A stretch of 64,000 nucleotides of DNA from Atrina japonica (GCA_030159075.1 BROG01000481.1:101001-165000), one strand, 5' to 3'. Counted from the stretch's first letter, positions 42,828-60,299 are shown. Program-made: numbers and translations. The notes: generated by a model from the sequence alone, not told the origin.

Positions 42828-42953
42828 GTTTACAGCAATCTAATTAAAAACCGATCTCTCGCCGCTCCCGTTTTCTGATATGTCGTCTATACGCGGTTTA
42901 TCAGAAAACGGGAGCAATTAGAGATCGGGTTTTAATTCGATTCAGTTTACAGC
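42828..42953. mobile_element. Fold-back element with 9 bp flanking direct repeats
   Basis: GTTTACAGC at 42828-42836 and 42945-42953 flanks about 108 bp. That stretch folds into a hairpin: CCGATCTCT...GCTCCCGTTTTCTGATA pairs with TATCAGAAAACGGGAGC...AGAGATCGG, with a loop TGTCGTCTATACGCGGTT. A 9 bp target duplication is typical of Mutator-like elements, but the class is not proven. Confidence 0.8.
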
Positions 42954-43119
42954 AGAACTTTGGAGTGGCAATTCAGATATATATACATACATTTTACAAA
43001 CATAGGGTCGGGCAATATAAACTTCCTGTTGACGGCATAAATTATTTACTTATGTTTTGAACCTTTTTAAGCATTTACACCTGTAATTTTTCAGTTAATA
43101 ACTAAGTACTATGGATAAC

Positions 43120-43525
43120 ATGTCACACACATACAAACACAAACTTACATTACATTATATTTATACATATACGTACACGTACATACATATACACACTTAA
43201 ATACACATTAACACATACAAACACAAACTTAAACATATTTACACACATATGCACACTTACACACATATACACACTTACATACACACTTACACATAAACAC
43301 AAAATCACACTAAGATATACACATACACATACACTGATTCACATATACACAAACACATACATATACACTGATTCACATATACACAAACAAACACATACAT
43401 ATACACATACACTGATTCACATATACACAAACAAACACATACATATACACATACACTGATTCACATATACACAAACAAACACATACATATACACATACAT
43501 TGATTCACATATACACAAACAAACG
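43120..43525. repeat. Tandem ACAC/ATAC-rich repeat with about 46 bp unit
   Basis: The left half is irregular TACACA/ACATAC sequence. From about 43315, four to five copies of ACATACACTGATTCACATAT followed by ACACAAACAAACACATACATATACAC are regular. From 43525 to 45180 no supported gene is found. The frame 43599-43853 has no known domain. Confidence 0.85.
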
Positions 43526-45181
43526 CACATACATACATTTTCGTACACATCCACACAATGTATAAACGTCTTTAGTTCATTGGTCTGGTTCAACTTTAAT
43601 GTCAGATTCCGGACATCTAATGGAGTCGCAACGACAAGTGAAAATGGCAAAATACACAGTATACGACAAGATGAAACTCGCGCGTCTGTTTATAGCTAAA
43701 GGATTGTGTAATTGTTCAGTCTTTGTATATATGATAGATAAACTAGTTGGATTGTTATTTAAATACGACGTCGATGTTGACAAGGATATTTGTCGCAGTG
43801 CGGTTAATTTATTTTGTCCTCACAACAAACATAATAAAAATAAAATACATTAATTTTAATATCCTGTATACTTGAGATGTGTATATAAAAAGAGGCCGAC
43901 CACAGGGTTTCTATAATTTAGTAAAACCACAATATGATACTTTGATTAAAAATGTTATGAACCAAATCGGTTATCAAGTAATTAAAAGAGATTTGACACA
44001 TATTCAATATTGTTATGGACATTTACGATAAAGGCCAGTTTGTGGATATTTTTGTCCAAGGTTGTACAAATCGTCTGAAAATGACTACATGATCTATCTC
44101 AATTTGTAAGAATAATTTGAGGAAGTCTGTGCAGTTTACTAGAGGAAATCAAATGAGATTTCTCTTTCATCCTATACATGTGTCTGTCAATCACTTGATT
44201 AATAAAAGTTTGCCGTGCTCATTTTCTGTTTTTGTGGTTTAGTTGTGGTTTGATTAAAACTTTATTTTGCAACAGCAACAACAAAAACCACAACAATAAA
44301 AACAACAACAACAAAAGAAACACCAACAAAAGCAACACAAACAACAATGCTACTAACAGTAATAATGATAAGGATAAACAATCGTCGATACAATTATAAT
44401 TAAGACATACAGGGCACCCGTTTCTACAAAGTGTATCAAAGACAGCTAAAGTTTTCAAAATATTTGACATCTTTACAACGAAAACATCGGAGGAGTCTCC
44501 GAATGTAGATCACAATTTTACATGCATACAGCCACCTTTAGGGTTTGTATTCATTTTGTTCGACATAAAGCACCCAAAGACAAAACACGGAGTTCTTGTA
44601 ACAACTGATATTGATATCACAGACCATTCTTTGTCTAAAGCCTTTTATAAATGTTAACGGTGCATTGAATTATTCCGTTAGTATTATCGACACACGTTGT
44701 TGCATCAGTTAGTTTACCACACAGAAAAAACCCACAAGTACAGGTACAGCGTCTACCCGGCTTCTTAACACGTATCCTGTTGAGAATTGACAGTGAACTG
44801 GACGTGTAAAAGAGTACCAGCAGGTTAGATAAATTTTTATTTACTTTCAAACAGAAAGAAAACCACATGTAAAGTTATTGATATTCATATTTGTTTCCTT
44901 CAATCTCTGTTACGAATTTTAAGAACGTACTAAACATACCTTGTACCAAAGTGCAGTGTGTTATAGATATCTCTTTATATCATGTTTCTGTTTGTTATAT
45001 GATGATTGCGGTAGTAATTTGTAGTTAGATCGTTATTAGGCATGTATTGTCTTCTACTAATGCGGCTTGTAGACAACAATAGTCACATAGGAAATTATCA
45101 CTCTTTGTAATGAATAAATGTAATAATGTGGGAATTGAAATAGTTGTATAAAAACGGAGGAATTAAGATTTATATCGTCCA

Positions 45182-45183
45182 TA

Positions 45184-45233
<50 letters not shown>

Positions 45234-45326
45234 TGATAATTAAAGTAATGAATAAAATAATATCAATACAAGTTGATGATGATGATGATGATGCTGATGC
45301 TGCTGCTGCTGCTGATGATGATGATT
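45182..45326. repeat. (AAT)n and (GAT/GCT)n microsatellites
   Basis: AAT triplets at 45184-45230. After 45 bp comes a GAT-GCT-GAT triplet run at 45275-45326, just upstream of the start of gene D. Confidence 0.9.
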
Positions 45327-45373
45327 AGAGACAAAATACTTATTAATTTCTCATTGAAATATTTTCTTTTCAG

Positions 45374-45412
45374 CTAAGTAACATCGGCTTTTCGGAGAAT
45401 AGTAAAGTGAAA
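45374..45412 (+). promoter_or_regulatory. 5' UTR part of the ATG exon of gene D, with upstream acceptor
   Basis: ATATTTTCTTTTCAG at 45359-45373 is a good splice acceptor 40 nt before the ATG. It suggests that gene D has an additional non-coding exon upstream. That exon was not located. Confidence 0.4.
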
Positions 45413-49856
<4,444 letters not shown>

Positions 49857-50122
49857 TTTGCCTTGGCATCAGGGAAAAGCAGCAACAGAGTATATATCAT
49901 TAAGATATATTACAAATAATGTCTTAGTATTTGTACTTTTGACTACATGATGCATTGTGAGGCAGCTTTTGCCATGCAATTGATGGTACTAGGAAATGAT
50001 AACGTTATCGGGTTTTAAGAGCGTACAGAATCCTTGATAATAAGTCTCATTTATACGGAGACATGCGAACAAATTTCATTTCATCATATTTCATTATTCA
50101 AATTATGTATTTTCCATGTGCA

Positions 50123-50128
50123 AATAAA
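50123..50128 (+). promoter_or_regulatory. Poly(A) signal candidate, gene D
   Basis: AATAAA lies 267 nt after the gene D stop codon and is the first strong match downstream. Confidence 0.45.
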
Positions 50129-50329
50129 AAAGTGTATAGAACATTTAGATTTCATTTTGTGTTGCTTAAATCAACCGTAAAATATGTTGATGTTATGTTT
50201 TGTTTATGATGAAATTTTAATGGATTGGACTTATATTCATCCATTTTAAACAGTCTAGTTATCTAATAAGACTGCAAATCGGCAATTTAGTTTATTTCTG
50301 GCGGTCTTGGTCATCATTTTGTAACCTCG

Positions 50330-50715
50330 TCTGCTCTATTTGGGTTGGTGACTGCTTGCTGTGGTCTATGACTGGAACGTTAGATCCCGGTACTGGGTCT
50401 TACCAAAGACAATTTAAAAAATGAAGTCAATTCCTTCGCATGCCTAGTGCTTGACGAAGGATTCTATTACATCTTTTTTTAAAGAAATCTTCGGTATGAC
50501 TCGCTATCGGGATTCGAAGGAAGGCTTAAGGATCTTGCGGGTGAGACTTAATAATGAAGACCTATATCAAAGCAGGAGTGGCACGTACAAGATTCATAAC
50601 TGCATTTGTGCGAGTCCAAAGCAAAGGTAGAATTTTGGCACTTGATCTAAAGCTGGTGATATATCTATATATATGTGAAAAATTCTTGGAGAGATGTTAA
50701 ACAACAAACATACAA
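50330..50715 (+). mobile_element. Old SINE-like element
   Basis: The 3' part ends GTGAAAAATTCTTGGAGAGATGTTAAACAACAAACATACA, the diverged tail of the SINEs at 7.9-16.2 kb. The upstream part (GGCACGTACAAGATTCATAACTG, CGAGTCCAAAGC, TTGGCACTTGATCTAAAGCTGGTGATA) follows the body loosely. The head differs from the other copies, so it may be another subfamily. Confidence 0.5.
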
Positions 50716-51308
50716 AATATTTGGGGATCAAATTTGAAATAATGCACTGTATAATATTTTTGAAATTAATAGAAATACTTTGTTGCAGATATGATCACGA
50801 TGAATATAATTTTCAGATATACTATGAATGAGCACTTCAAAATAAAAATTTAAATGGCGAATTTGAACAATTAACCCCCATCAGGGATATCACATAAAAT
50901 CAATAAAGGGGAATAACCGCTTGAAAGGGGAATAACTCCAAAGAGTAAGCGTGTAAGGTTTGACCATTTCATCTACCTGATATTGATCTGGTAGACTTGG
51001 AGAATAAATTACTTCTAGGGCAATTTTCTAACATGACACATAGTTTATCTGAGAAGTGTATCTCTACCGAATTTGGTGAGTGTAATTGAATAAAACATTA
51101 GCCCGAACTAAGCCAAGATAGAAAGAAAGATGGAAGGAACAAAAATATAATCCGGTGACTAATAAAAGATGAAAATTGTGTACAAATTTTCTGCTTTTTG
51201 TGACCACTTACCCTTCCACGGTACTTGATCCCATCTATGAATCTTCTGGAGATCCATGTGCGTCTAATGTTCACCTGGGTTGTACATTTTGTTTGCTGGA
51301 CGACCCGA

Positions 51309-51468
<160 letters not shown>

Positions 51469-51824
51469 CACAGACCCTCAACTGAGATCATTATTTGGTA
51501 GGAGGGTAGGGTGTAGGGAGTTACAGGAAAATTAGTTTTTCAAGACAGTATCCCATTCTATAGCACATATTATTTCCAGTATTGAAATCCAAATATTTTA
51601 AATATAAATTTTGATATGACAGAATAACGGAGACATTCTATTGTACAGAAATAACATGTAAATATTGTGATATAAGATATGTAGCCATGGAAGTGGCTAG
51701 AGTGATGACTAGACAGATCGTCCCATTCACATAACTTGCCGTGGCGGGGTAATATTTTCACTATGATACGGGAATGGGATTTACGGAAATTGTGTACTAT
51801 TCTGCACTACTTACACAGAGGTAT

Positions 51825-51960
51825 GGCGACAAGTAGGAACGATTACTCCTACCAGACTACCAGTGTTTTTAAGTGTTGTTATGCTGCTTTACTGTAAATA
51901 TGAACTCGTCCAGGTCAAGAAAGAGTTCACATTACTCCACCCCGTCAGACTATATAGATT
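51825..51960. repeat. Dispersed repeat, related to 7676-7790
   Basis: GGCGACAAGTAGGAACGATT, GTTATGCTGCTTTACTGTAA and ACTCCACCCCGTCAGACTAT parallel the stretch at 7.7 kb. This copy is longer in the middle. Confidence 0.45.
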
Positions 51961-52469
51961 TACTATGCCAATGCCTTATTTGATATGTATTACATAATTA
52001 TGATTCATTTGAATAGTGAATAAAGTCAGTTACGATGAATCATAAAGTTCTGTGTTATGTATATTTATAGTAGCACAGGTTTAGATTTAGCGCATGTACC
52101 TTTTTCAATTCAGGTCATGGTCGACTGGTTAAAGCAGCATATTTCAAAATAAAATCACAACCTCACTTACAGTTGGCGTGGATGAGAACTTCAATTATCA
52201 ATCTATTTTAGAGAGATTTCCACTTTATTTGTTTGGCAAAGTCCATACTATCTTTGTGACCAAGGCTAGTTCATAATGTAATTGCCGGAACATAAAATTG
52301 ATTTCTGTCCGACATTTATGTATTATAATTCAGTTTAACATCAGCAGCTGGAGTGATGAGAACTGCTGATTGCTGTTCCTACTGATAATTGTCCGTGTAA
52401 ACTGTTTATAGTTTGATGTTTCAATTCTTGTAAGTATAATACAATGATTAACAAACAAATGTAAACAAC

Positions 52470-52692
52470 TTATATAAATGCCTCTCGTTGGCTCTGATGT
52501 TGGCGTTATGGAGTGCTTGATGTGGGAGGAAACCGGAGTACGCGGAGAAAACCCACGTGTCCGACCTGGCGACCGCCATACCACCGCCATACCACCGCCA
52601 TACCCTCTAACATACTCTCCTGTCCAATCCGAGGATCGGCCCCGGGTCGCATTGGTGAGAAGCGAGTGCGCTTACCACTGCGCTAACCGAAT
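52470..52692. repeat. Dispersed repeat with GGAGGAAACCGGAGTA motif
   Basis: GGGAGGAAACCGGAGTACGC and GGAGAAAACCCACG form a motif found in many invertebrate interspersed repeats. CCGACCTGGCGACC, a small CCGCCATAC triplication and CCGGGTCGCATTGGTGAGAAGCGAGTGCG follow. It ends near GCGCTAACCG. The frames on both strands are not considered genes. Confidence 0.6.
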
Positions 52693-54039
52693 AACATAAT
52701 ATTGTTTTTGACTAATATTGTTTATCTAACAGTTGAATTAATATTACGTTTGTTTAAATAAGCTGTTAAAGTGGTTATTTACATTAGAAATTTATTATTC
52801 AGATTATAAATGCAAAACATAATAGATTAATCACCTGATTGTGATTTTAAATGTGTTTTATCTTACTTCAGTGAAGTAATATTTCAACTCCACGTCAAAT
52901 AGCAGCAATTAAACAGGTCAAGAGTTGAGGTTCCATTTAGTAAAACAAATATGAGATTTCTGTTATATGATACAGACACATCACTCTGGTCTGATTCTTG
53001 AATTAGAAATCAAGTTATAGGATACACATTGATGTCATTTTAGCAGTTGTTTAATCTGGGAGGTTGACTTTCTTTTAGTATTATTTCACGATTTCTATTC
53101 AGGTAATATTTTACCCATAACTTTTGTTATACTTAGTTCTAGTAATATTATAGTTGTTGTAATTAGTTATAAGAGCATGAACTTTTTGTCTTTATTATTT
53201 ACTGAAATTGTTTACAAACTTGTCTACTTCGATAGTATAGGTATATTGCGGTGTGGCTAAACTTGAGTTCAATAGCGTGGTGTATCTTATAGTGAGCTTT
53301 TGTACAGTGATGTAGGCCTATTACAGTATACGTAGTGATATTAACTACACTAACAATAGTAAATATTGGGCACTGTTTAAAGTCATCTATATAGTAAGTG
53401 ATTTTGCTAATTACTGAACTGTGTTAAATCTCTGAATTGTGACAGGGCAAATTGTTTTTTTTTTTTGCTACTCCTTCTTATTAATTAAATATCATTAAAT
53501 GAAGGTGCCTTAACTTCTATCAATATGGAGTTGTCATAAAAGCTTTATACCAGCACTCGATCTCGATGTTGTCATCTCAGCCACAAGTTATGTTTATATG
53601 ACAAGTTTACTATTACATGCAGGAGTTGATTATTATATTGTGTTTCATCTTTTATTGTCCATACAGGGATTTTCCTACTTCCAAAAATCTGAGTCCAGGG
53701 TCCGGAAAATTTTGGAAAAATACAACAGTTTTATTAAAATAAACACACGTAATTTGAGAAATTTGTTTAAAAATACTTTATTTTTTTATTTTGAATTTCA
53801 AAATTATTAATATTTGCATAATTTTGGGAAAATAGAAGCCATTTTTGGATTGGGAATGAGACCTGTGACCGGACCCAAAATCAGCCTAGGAAAACCCATG
53901 TCATAATACTATTCTTATGATTCATTATTATATTTTGTAGGTATGGTCAGCTGTCTTCTTTATGTCATTTAAAAATAAAATTTGAATTCTCCATATCGTT
54001 CTTGTTTGGCTACAAATGGCGTCGCCGATAGGATGGAGA

Positions 54040-55430
54040 TGGATTAAGACATACCTCCATAACTGTCACGAACAAGATGGGGGGGGGGGGGGCATGGAAG
54101 AGTTGAAGAAGGAACTCTTAGGATGCTCTTAGGGTCGCAATGACAGAAATGACAAAAAAAACCGTCACGTGCGGGAGGACCAAAGGTTGTTTTACTCCCA
54201 ATCAGCGGAAGCTCAAAAAATATTTGGACGAGAGGGAATACAGTCTGTTTACAAGTTTGTTGATGGTATAAAAACAACATTATTTCAAAACAACACCTAT
54301 ACCTCTAGAGTAACATTGAAGTTGATTTTTGATATGTATTGAATCATCTAGAAGGTCCAGCCATAGAAGAACTGAGGTATCGAAATTCTTCAGAGAAGCG
54401 TACGCCAAAGGCAGTTCTCAAAATTTTAAAAGAGGCTTTTGCGGAAAGGTCTAAGTTGATGTCGGAGCTCTATGATAAAATATGATAAAATTAGGCCTGG
54501 TTGCAATAGTCGACAAGGAGCAGGCTTTTATCGTAGATAGAGAGAAAATGCTACGAAATCAATTTACAGAGAATGTTACTAGCATTTGGTTCAAACGAGA
54601 ACTGAAAAGAAAAATGATTAGGGCCCATAAAACATTGACATTCAGCGATCTTCGAGAGGAAGAAATTGTCTTGTGTCAAGATGAGGATCCCAAGCTGGAG
54701 AAACGGAAGTTCAAAGATGTACCAATGTACTCTGAGACTGTAACTCGACCCGGAGGATTAAGTAGGCTGGTAGGAGATCTATCAGAAATATCAAGTTTAA
54801 AAGAACTGCAAGGACTAAAATCAAACGCCCGAAAACAAAATCAAGACCATCGTTGTTTTAAGTGTCAGGAAAAGGGACACATTAACCCATTAAGTCCTAA
54901 AGACTTATTTGGACTGGATCAAGTTATTGATTCACAAAAGAGTCCATTGATTGTCAGGGGTTGATGAGCTAAAAGGTATTGTCTCCGAAATTTAAACAAA
55001 TAAACCTGTCGTTGAGAACTTGACAGTGGGTTCAGCATCAGATATGTATGGCTCATTTGTTGGAAAGTAACCAATGGGGAAAATAGAAACTGCAGTTTTG
55101 CAATGGTTTCAACCATATTTGAGTCATTTGCATAAAATACCTGCTATCAGAGATCATTTTATAACTTAAAGAGCTGCAAATGGAATTGAAATACCGTATG
55201 CCGGATACATACATACTGATGGCAATATCAACAGTTTAAACAAGTGTTCAAAGGGAATAGGAATACTTATTTCTAAGGATGTTCCATATGGAACACAAGG
55301 CATCATAGGCATGAATGTCATCAAAATGTGTCGTGAAATTCCTTATACGGAACATGGATCCGCTTATTACAAAGAGAGCGAGAACTCAAAATTGGTTCAG
55401 GGCTACAAGAGATTGTTTCTCTGGGAATGT
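54040..55430 (+). pseudogene. Decayed Ty3/gypsy-like retrotransposon: gag and protease remnants
   Basis: From about 54320 the + strand reads a gag capsid-like segment (HLEGPAIEELRYR ... EKRTPKAVLKILKEAF). It is broken by a stop near 54485 and continues in the open frame 54482-54961 (RNQFTENVTSIWFKREL, TLTFSDLREEE). That frame ends with a partial CCHC knuckle, CFKCQEKGH, whose last cysteine is missing. At about 55169-55430 a second open stretch with IPYAGYI, GIGILISKDVP and GIIGMNVIKMC resembles the C-terminal part of a retropepsin. The usual catalytic DTG was not found. Reverse transcriptase, integrase and LTRs are not visible. It is a relic without coding competence. Confidence 0.75.
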
Positions 55431-55638
55431 TAGCGGATTTTCTCTCTGGGCTACATTTGCACATAGCTGTTTGTTTTTTTCGGATACATGATATTCGGGA
55501 TTCACTGCCATCATTAAATCAAACTGTTATTGTAAAACTGAAAAATCCTGAGTACCGAAAACCTGTTAATACGAAATGTTACGAGAAGCAGAGTTTACAG
55601 ACGTTATGATAAGTAGAATGAGATATCGATGATCTTCA

Positions 55639-56161
55639 AACGACATTTCACTTTCGGTGAATCATTGTTTTCTTTGGGTGTCTCAATTTCCGTCTTGTAT
55701 CAAGATCCTTATTAAGTATTAATACTTCTTACTGTAAAAGTAACGCCAGGAGGAATAGTGCAACATAAAATTTATACCCAAATCTGTATTGGTAAGCACA
55801 TTTGACAATTTCTTCATCCTTTCTCGGGAACATCAGACAATTTAAAATTGCAAACACAAGAAGACTTTTTTAAAATCGTATTTCAAATAAAAATATTTGA
55901 AAAACATACACTTTTCGACTTTATATAATTAATGAACATTTATATAAGATAAAGAAGTGTGAAAATAAAAAGTTCATAACGTACAGATATCCAATATTCA
56001 ATTAACCAATAAGATATTTTAAATGATTCATATATTAAGTACCAGCGAAAGTATTTCAAAACATACGATAATACATATCTAAATGATATCTATCTATTTA
56101 TCTATCTATTTATCTATCTATCTGTCTATTTATCTATTTACCTACCTACCTACCTACCTAC

Positions 56162-56219
<58 letters not shown>

Positions 56220-56290
56220 GTCTGTCTGTCTGCCTGTCAATCAATCAATCAATCAATCTATTTATCAATCTACCTATCTATCTATCTATA

Positions 56291-56333
<43 letters not shown>

Positions 56334-56335
56334 AA
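55639..56335. repeat. Block duplicated at 56992-57932 (copy 1), ending in (TATC)n
   Basis: Starts AACGACATTTCACTTTCGGT. It includes TCTCAATTTCCGTCTTGTAT, TAACGCCAGGAGGAATAGTG and GAACATCAGACAATTTAAAA, and ends in a TATC/CTAT tract (56083-56335) with CTAC, CTGT and CAAT variant blocks. No gene is recognised in it. Confidence 0.9.
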
Positions 56336-56991
56336 AGCCGACGCATAGACGTGGGCGAGAAGACAGAGGAGAAGAGTAAACAGCGTAAAGACCGAGAAAA
56401 GAGCAGGGAAAAGTAGACGCAAGCTTAACGAGAAAGAAAAGAATGTGAACAACAACAAGGAGAAAATAAAGAGAGGACGACGACAGGAAAAAAAACAAGA
56501 CAGAAGAAGCAGGGAGCGCAAAAAGAAGAAGCAGAGACAAGACAGGAAAGAAAGAAGAACAGACGCGAGAAAAGCATGAAGAAATGAGAGAGGAAGTCCA
56601 GGAGACAAGAAGTAAAAGAGGACTAGTAAGCTACCCACGGATCAAGAATAGTGAGAAAGACTTGAGCGTGGTGCAGGCTGATAACGGAGAATGAAAAAAA
56701 AAAAGAGAGGAAGAAAGAGCAAAACGGAGAGAAAAAAAAAGAAGGGAGAAGGAACGAGGAAGGGAGTTCGGAAGAGCAAAAAAAGATAGAGAAAAAGCAG
56801 ACAACAGGAAAAAGTCGAGAAGAGGAAGAAGAGATGTAAAGACAAAAGTAAGAAGAACAAAAAAAATGAGAGAGAGACAGCAGGACAGAAAGTCGGAAAA
56901 GGAACACAGAAAAGAGAAAAGACAAAAGGAAAACTTGAAACGACAACGAGCTCAAAAAAACAGAAGGACGAGACGAAAACGAAGTAAGAAG
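56336..56991. other. Purine-rich low-complexity stretch of doubtful origin
   Basis: About 650 nt made almost only of A and G with scattered C, such as GAGAAGACAGAGGAGAAGAG. It is unlike anything else in this AT-rich window. It lacks periodicity and sits exactly between two copies of the duplicated block. Minus-strand frames rich in Ser, Leu and Phe result from the composition. A sequencing or assembly artefact is the most likely explanation. Confidence 0.65.
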
Positions 56992-57883
56992 AACGACATT
57001 TCACTTTCGGTGAATCATTGTTTTCTTTGGGGATAAGGAAAGAAAGAGAAAGGGGGGTTCCCGACGCCGAGGAACACATAAAAACAAGAGGAAGAGTACA
57101 GGTGAGTGAGGGAGGAGGGACGATGAGAGAAAGTAGTATCATGTCTCAATTTCCGTCTTGTATCAAGATCCTTATTAAGTATTAATACTTCTTACTGTAA
57201 AAGTAACGCCAGGAGGAATAGTGCAACATAAAATTTATAGCTTGACTCCAGAGACCCAAATCTGTATTGGTAATGCACATTTGACAATTTCTTCATCCTT
57301 TCTCGGGAACATCAGACAATTTAAAATTGCAAACACAAGAAGACTTTTTTTAAAATCGTATTTCAAATAAAAAGAGAAAAGAAGAGCAACACGAAACCCG
57401 ACGGACAAAAAAACAAGCAAGATATTTGAAAAACATACACTTTTCGACTTTATATAATTACATGAACATTTATGATAAGATAAAGAAGTGTGAAAATATA
57501 AAAAGTTCATAACGTACAGATTATTCATTATTCAATTAACCAATAAGATTATTTTAAATGATTCATATATATAAGTACCAGCGAAAGTATTTCAAACATA
57601 CGATAATACATATCTAAATGATATCTATCTATTTATCTATCTATTAATCTATCTATCTGTCTATTTATCTATTTACCTACCCTACCTACCTACTACCTAT
57701 CTATCTATCTTACTATCTATATCTATCTATCTATCTATCCTATCTATCTATCTATCTATCTGTCTGTCTGTCTGTCTGCTGTCAATCAATCAATCAATCA
57801 ATCTATTTATCAATCTACCTATCTATCTATCCCTTCTTTCGACTCTCCCCCTCTTCTTCCCTTCGCCTCCCTATCTATCTATA

Positions 57884-57932
<49 letters not shown>
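56992..57932. repeat. Copy 2 of the duplicated block, with insertions and many small indels
   Basis: Follows copy 1 in order but is broken by unrelated inserts at about 57031-57141, 57240-57257, 57372-57420 (purine-rich) and 57832-57870 (pyrimidine-rich, inside the TATC tract). Single-base gains or losses occur throughout, for example TTACATGAACATTTATGATAAG against TTAATGAACATTTATATAAG. The last part is (TATC)n to about 57932, then (GTAT)n. Confidence 0.85.
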
Positions 57933-57935
<3 letters not shown>

Positions 57936-57999
57936 CGTATGTCTGCCTATGTATGTATGTATGTATTTCTGGATACACCTACCTTGGTTTAAACATATC

Positions 58000-59340
58000 T
58001 GACATATTATTACATTTCCCATACTCGCTGACTAGCACACATAGTATATAAATAGAAAATCATTACCGATCTGACTTTTACTTTGCCTCTTTTCAAACCA
58101 GGTGTTAGTATTGAAGTGATCCGGATAATGAACACTGACTTGAGGTATTGTGCATGTGAAAGAATACCAAATATAATGTATCTATTTAAATAGTAAACAA
58201 TATATTTTGAAAAATTAATATGATTTCCAGTATAGAACCGTTCCCCCATTCCTCTGGCTATCTGCCTGCGTGAGACGACATTCAAATGTCTATATCTCTT
58301 GTATCAGTGAGGCACGCTAAATTTTATCAATTGATTCTTTTATAGACATGTTCGTAGTCGTTTAAATGTATTATTCGAGGTCTTGACACAAACATGTCGC
58401 ATGAGTTATTTTGCCATACAGAAAACAGCCTGTGTATAATGTGTACCCGACTTCACATATACAACATCTAAAACTAAACACTAACTGACTTAAAGGATAC
58501 AGCACTGAAAACTGTAAGTTTGTACTTGATATTTCACGTATTTGCAATGAAAGGAAATCTCCGGCGATCGTAAGTATGGATTGCAGTTTGTCGTTTAATG
58601 TATATCATTTCTGTGTGCTAGGTATCGTATTACATTTAAAATTATACGACAACTTAATGACGGGCGGTTGTGTCGTTTGGGATATTTCATAGTATAGCTG
58701 CACGCTGTGATAGTGTTTTAGGCAACAGACATTTGGTTTTTAGGTTGGGGCTAGGATTAATTTGAAATAAAAAGACAGGACCCGAGTTCATAGTTAAAAA
58801 ATTCAGGTCGAGTAATTGGGTGAAATAAAAAGTTTTATGTATGGAGGCTGACAACTGAGGCCTCATCGCGCTTCTAAAATTTTCTGAAAGATGTGTGTTA
58901 CCAGCTACCCGCAAAATATTGCATTACAACTAATCAATCAATTATAAATATGTGCAAGTGAGTTATGTATTATATAACATTGCATTAGAAAGAACATACG
59001 AACATTTATACATGCACTTTTCTCCTAGTAATCTAATATGTACATTCTTCAAAGCAGTTGTACACTGCCATATATAGGTAACTCTATCATACATGGGTAA
59101 AAAAACCCATCTAGGACAGGTTAGAGTAAAAAAATAAAAATTTAGGATGAAAATTATAATTATAAAAAAAATCCAGGATGAAAAATGTGATCTTAGCCCC
59201 CATCAAAATCAAATGGTTGCTCCCTTACATACCTCAGGTAGTATCACAAAGAGTTCGATAAGATGGTGGCGCGTCCCTGGGGATGTTTGTGATACTACTT
59301 TTATCCCAATATCCTAATTATTACGGATCTTCGCCGCACT
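58000..59340. other. Spacer without recognised features
   Basis: I see no coding exon, SINE or inverted repeat here. The open frames are short and have no known domain. Confidence 0.4.
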
Positions 59341-59344
59341 AGTC

Positions 59345-60290
59345 AATTCAGTATGACATGGTTGTATCATAACTCGTTCAGGGTGTCTGGTAGCAATACG
59401 GAGTGTTCAGTACGACAAGGTTGTATCATAACTCGTTAGGGGTATCTGGTACGAATGCGGAGTGTTCTATACTGCAAGGTTGTATCATAACTCGTTAGGC
59501 ATATCTGGTAGTAATACGGAGTGTTCTGTATGGCAAGGTTGTATCATAACTCGTTAGGAGTATAAAAATCTCAGATACCAAAGTATAAATCAATAGGATG
59601 TCCAGGACATAGATACAAATCCGGTAAACATGGACAAACACGGACCTCTGGAAACCAAGAGGTGGGATCAGGTGCCATGGAGGAGTAAGCATCCCCTGTC
59701 GACCGGTCACACCCGCCGTGAGTCCACAGTCAAGTCCAATGAAACACGTGAGGAGTGTATCCTCGTCACAATTGGTACAGACTTCTCAACAACCGCCAAC
59801 GAAAAGGAAACTCAACATTTCACTTAGTGAAACAGAGTAGTCGCAAAAAAGACTATTATACCGACCATAAAATTTGCGGAACGTTGACATTAAAGGCGGT
59901 TTTCGATATCCCTGTGTCAATAATTTGTCAGTGAGCAGTTTACCTCTGTATATGAAATCTTCATATCAATACTGAGTGTTCTACACGGCAAGGTTGCATC
60001 ATCACTCGTTATGGGTTATCTGTTAGTAATACGGAATGTTCGGTACGGCAAGGTTGCATCATAACTCTTTATGGGTATCTGATAGCAATACTGAGTGTTC
60101 TACACGGCAAGGTTGTATCATCACTCGTTAGGCATATCTGGTAGTAATACGGAGTGTTCTGTACGACAAGGTTGTATCATAACTCGTTAGGCATATCTGG
60201 TAGTAATACGGAGTGTTCTGTACGACAAGGTTGTATCATAACTCGTTAGCCATATCTGGTAGTAATACAAAGTGTTCAGTACCTTTACAG
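59345..60290. repeat. Tandem repeat, about 59 bp unit, in two blocks
   Basis: The unit is GTGTTCTGTACGACAAGGTT, GTATCATAACTCGTTAGGCA, TATCTGGTAGTAATACGGA. About four copies lie at 59345-59565 and five to six at 59970-60290. About 400 bp between the blocks contains two dispersed repeats, including 59862-59970, which is shared with 32.3 kb. Confidence 0.9.
59640..59765 (+). repeat. Dispersed repeat 'GTAAGCATCCCCTGTCGACC'
   Basis: GAGGTGGGATCAGGTGCCAT, GGAGGAGTAAGCATCCCCTG, TCGACCGGTCACACCCGCCG and TGAGTCCACAGTCAAGTCC form a GC-rich island. A diverged partial copy is at 24938-24975 (GGAATTAGGTGCCCTTGAGG, GTAAGCACGCC). Confidence 0.55.
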
Positions 60291-60299
60291 ATTACATTA

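Noticed and set aside
43599..43853. 84 aa frame on the + strand
   Set aside because: There is no recognisable domain, no splice partner and no supporting context. It was left out as a gene.
56330..57142. Serine/phenylalanine/leucine-rich frames on the - strand
   Set aside because: They are produced by the purine-rich composition of a stretch that is itself probably artefactual.
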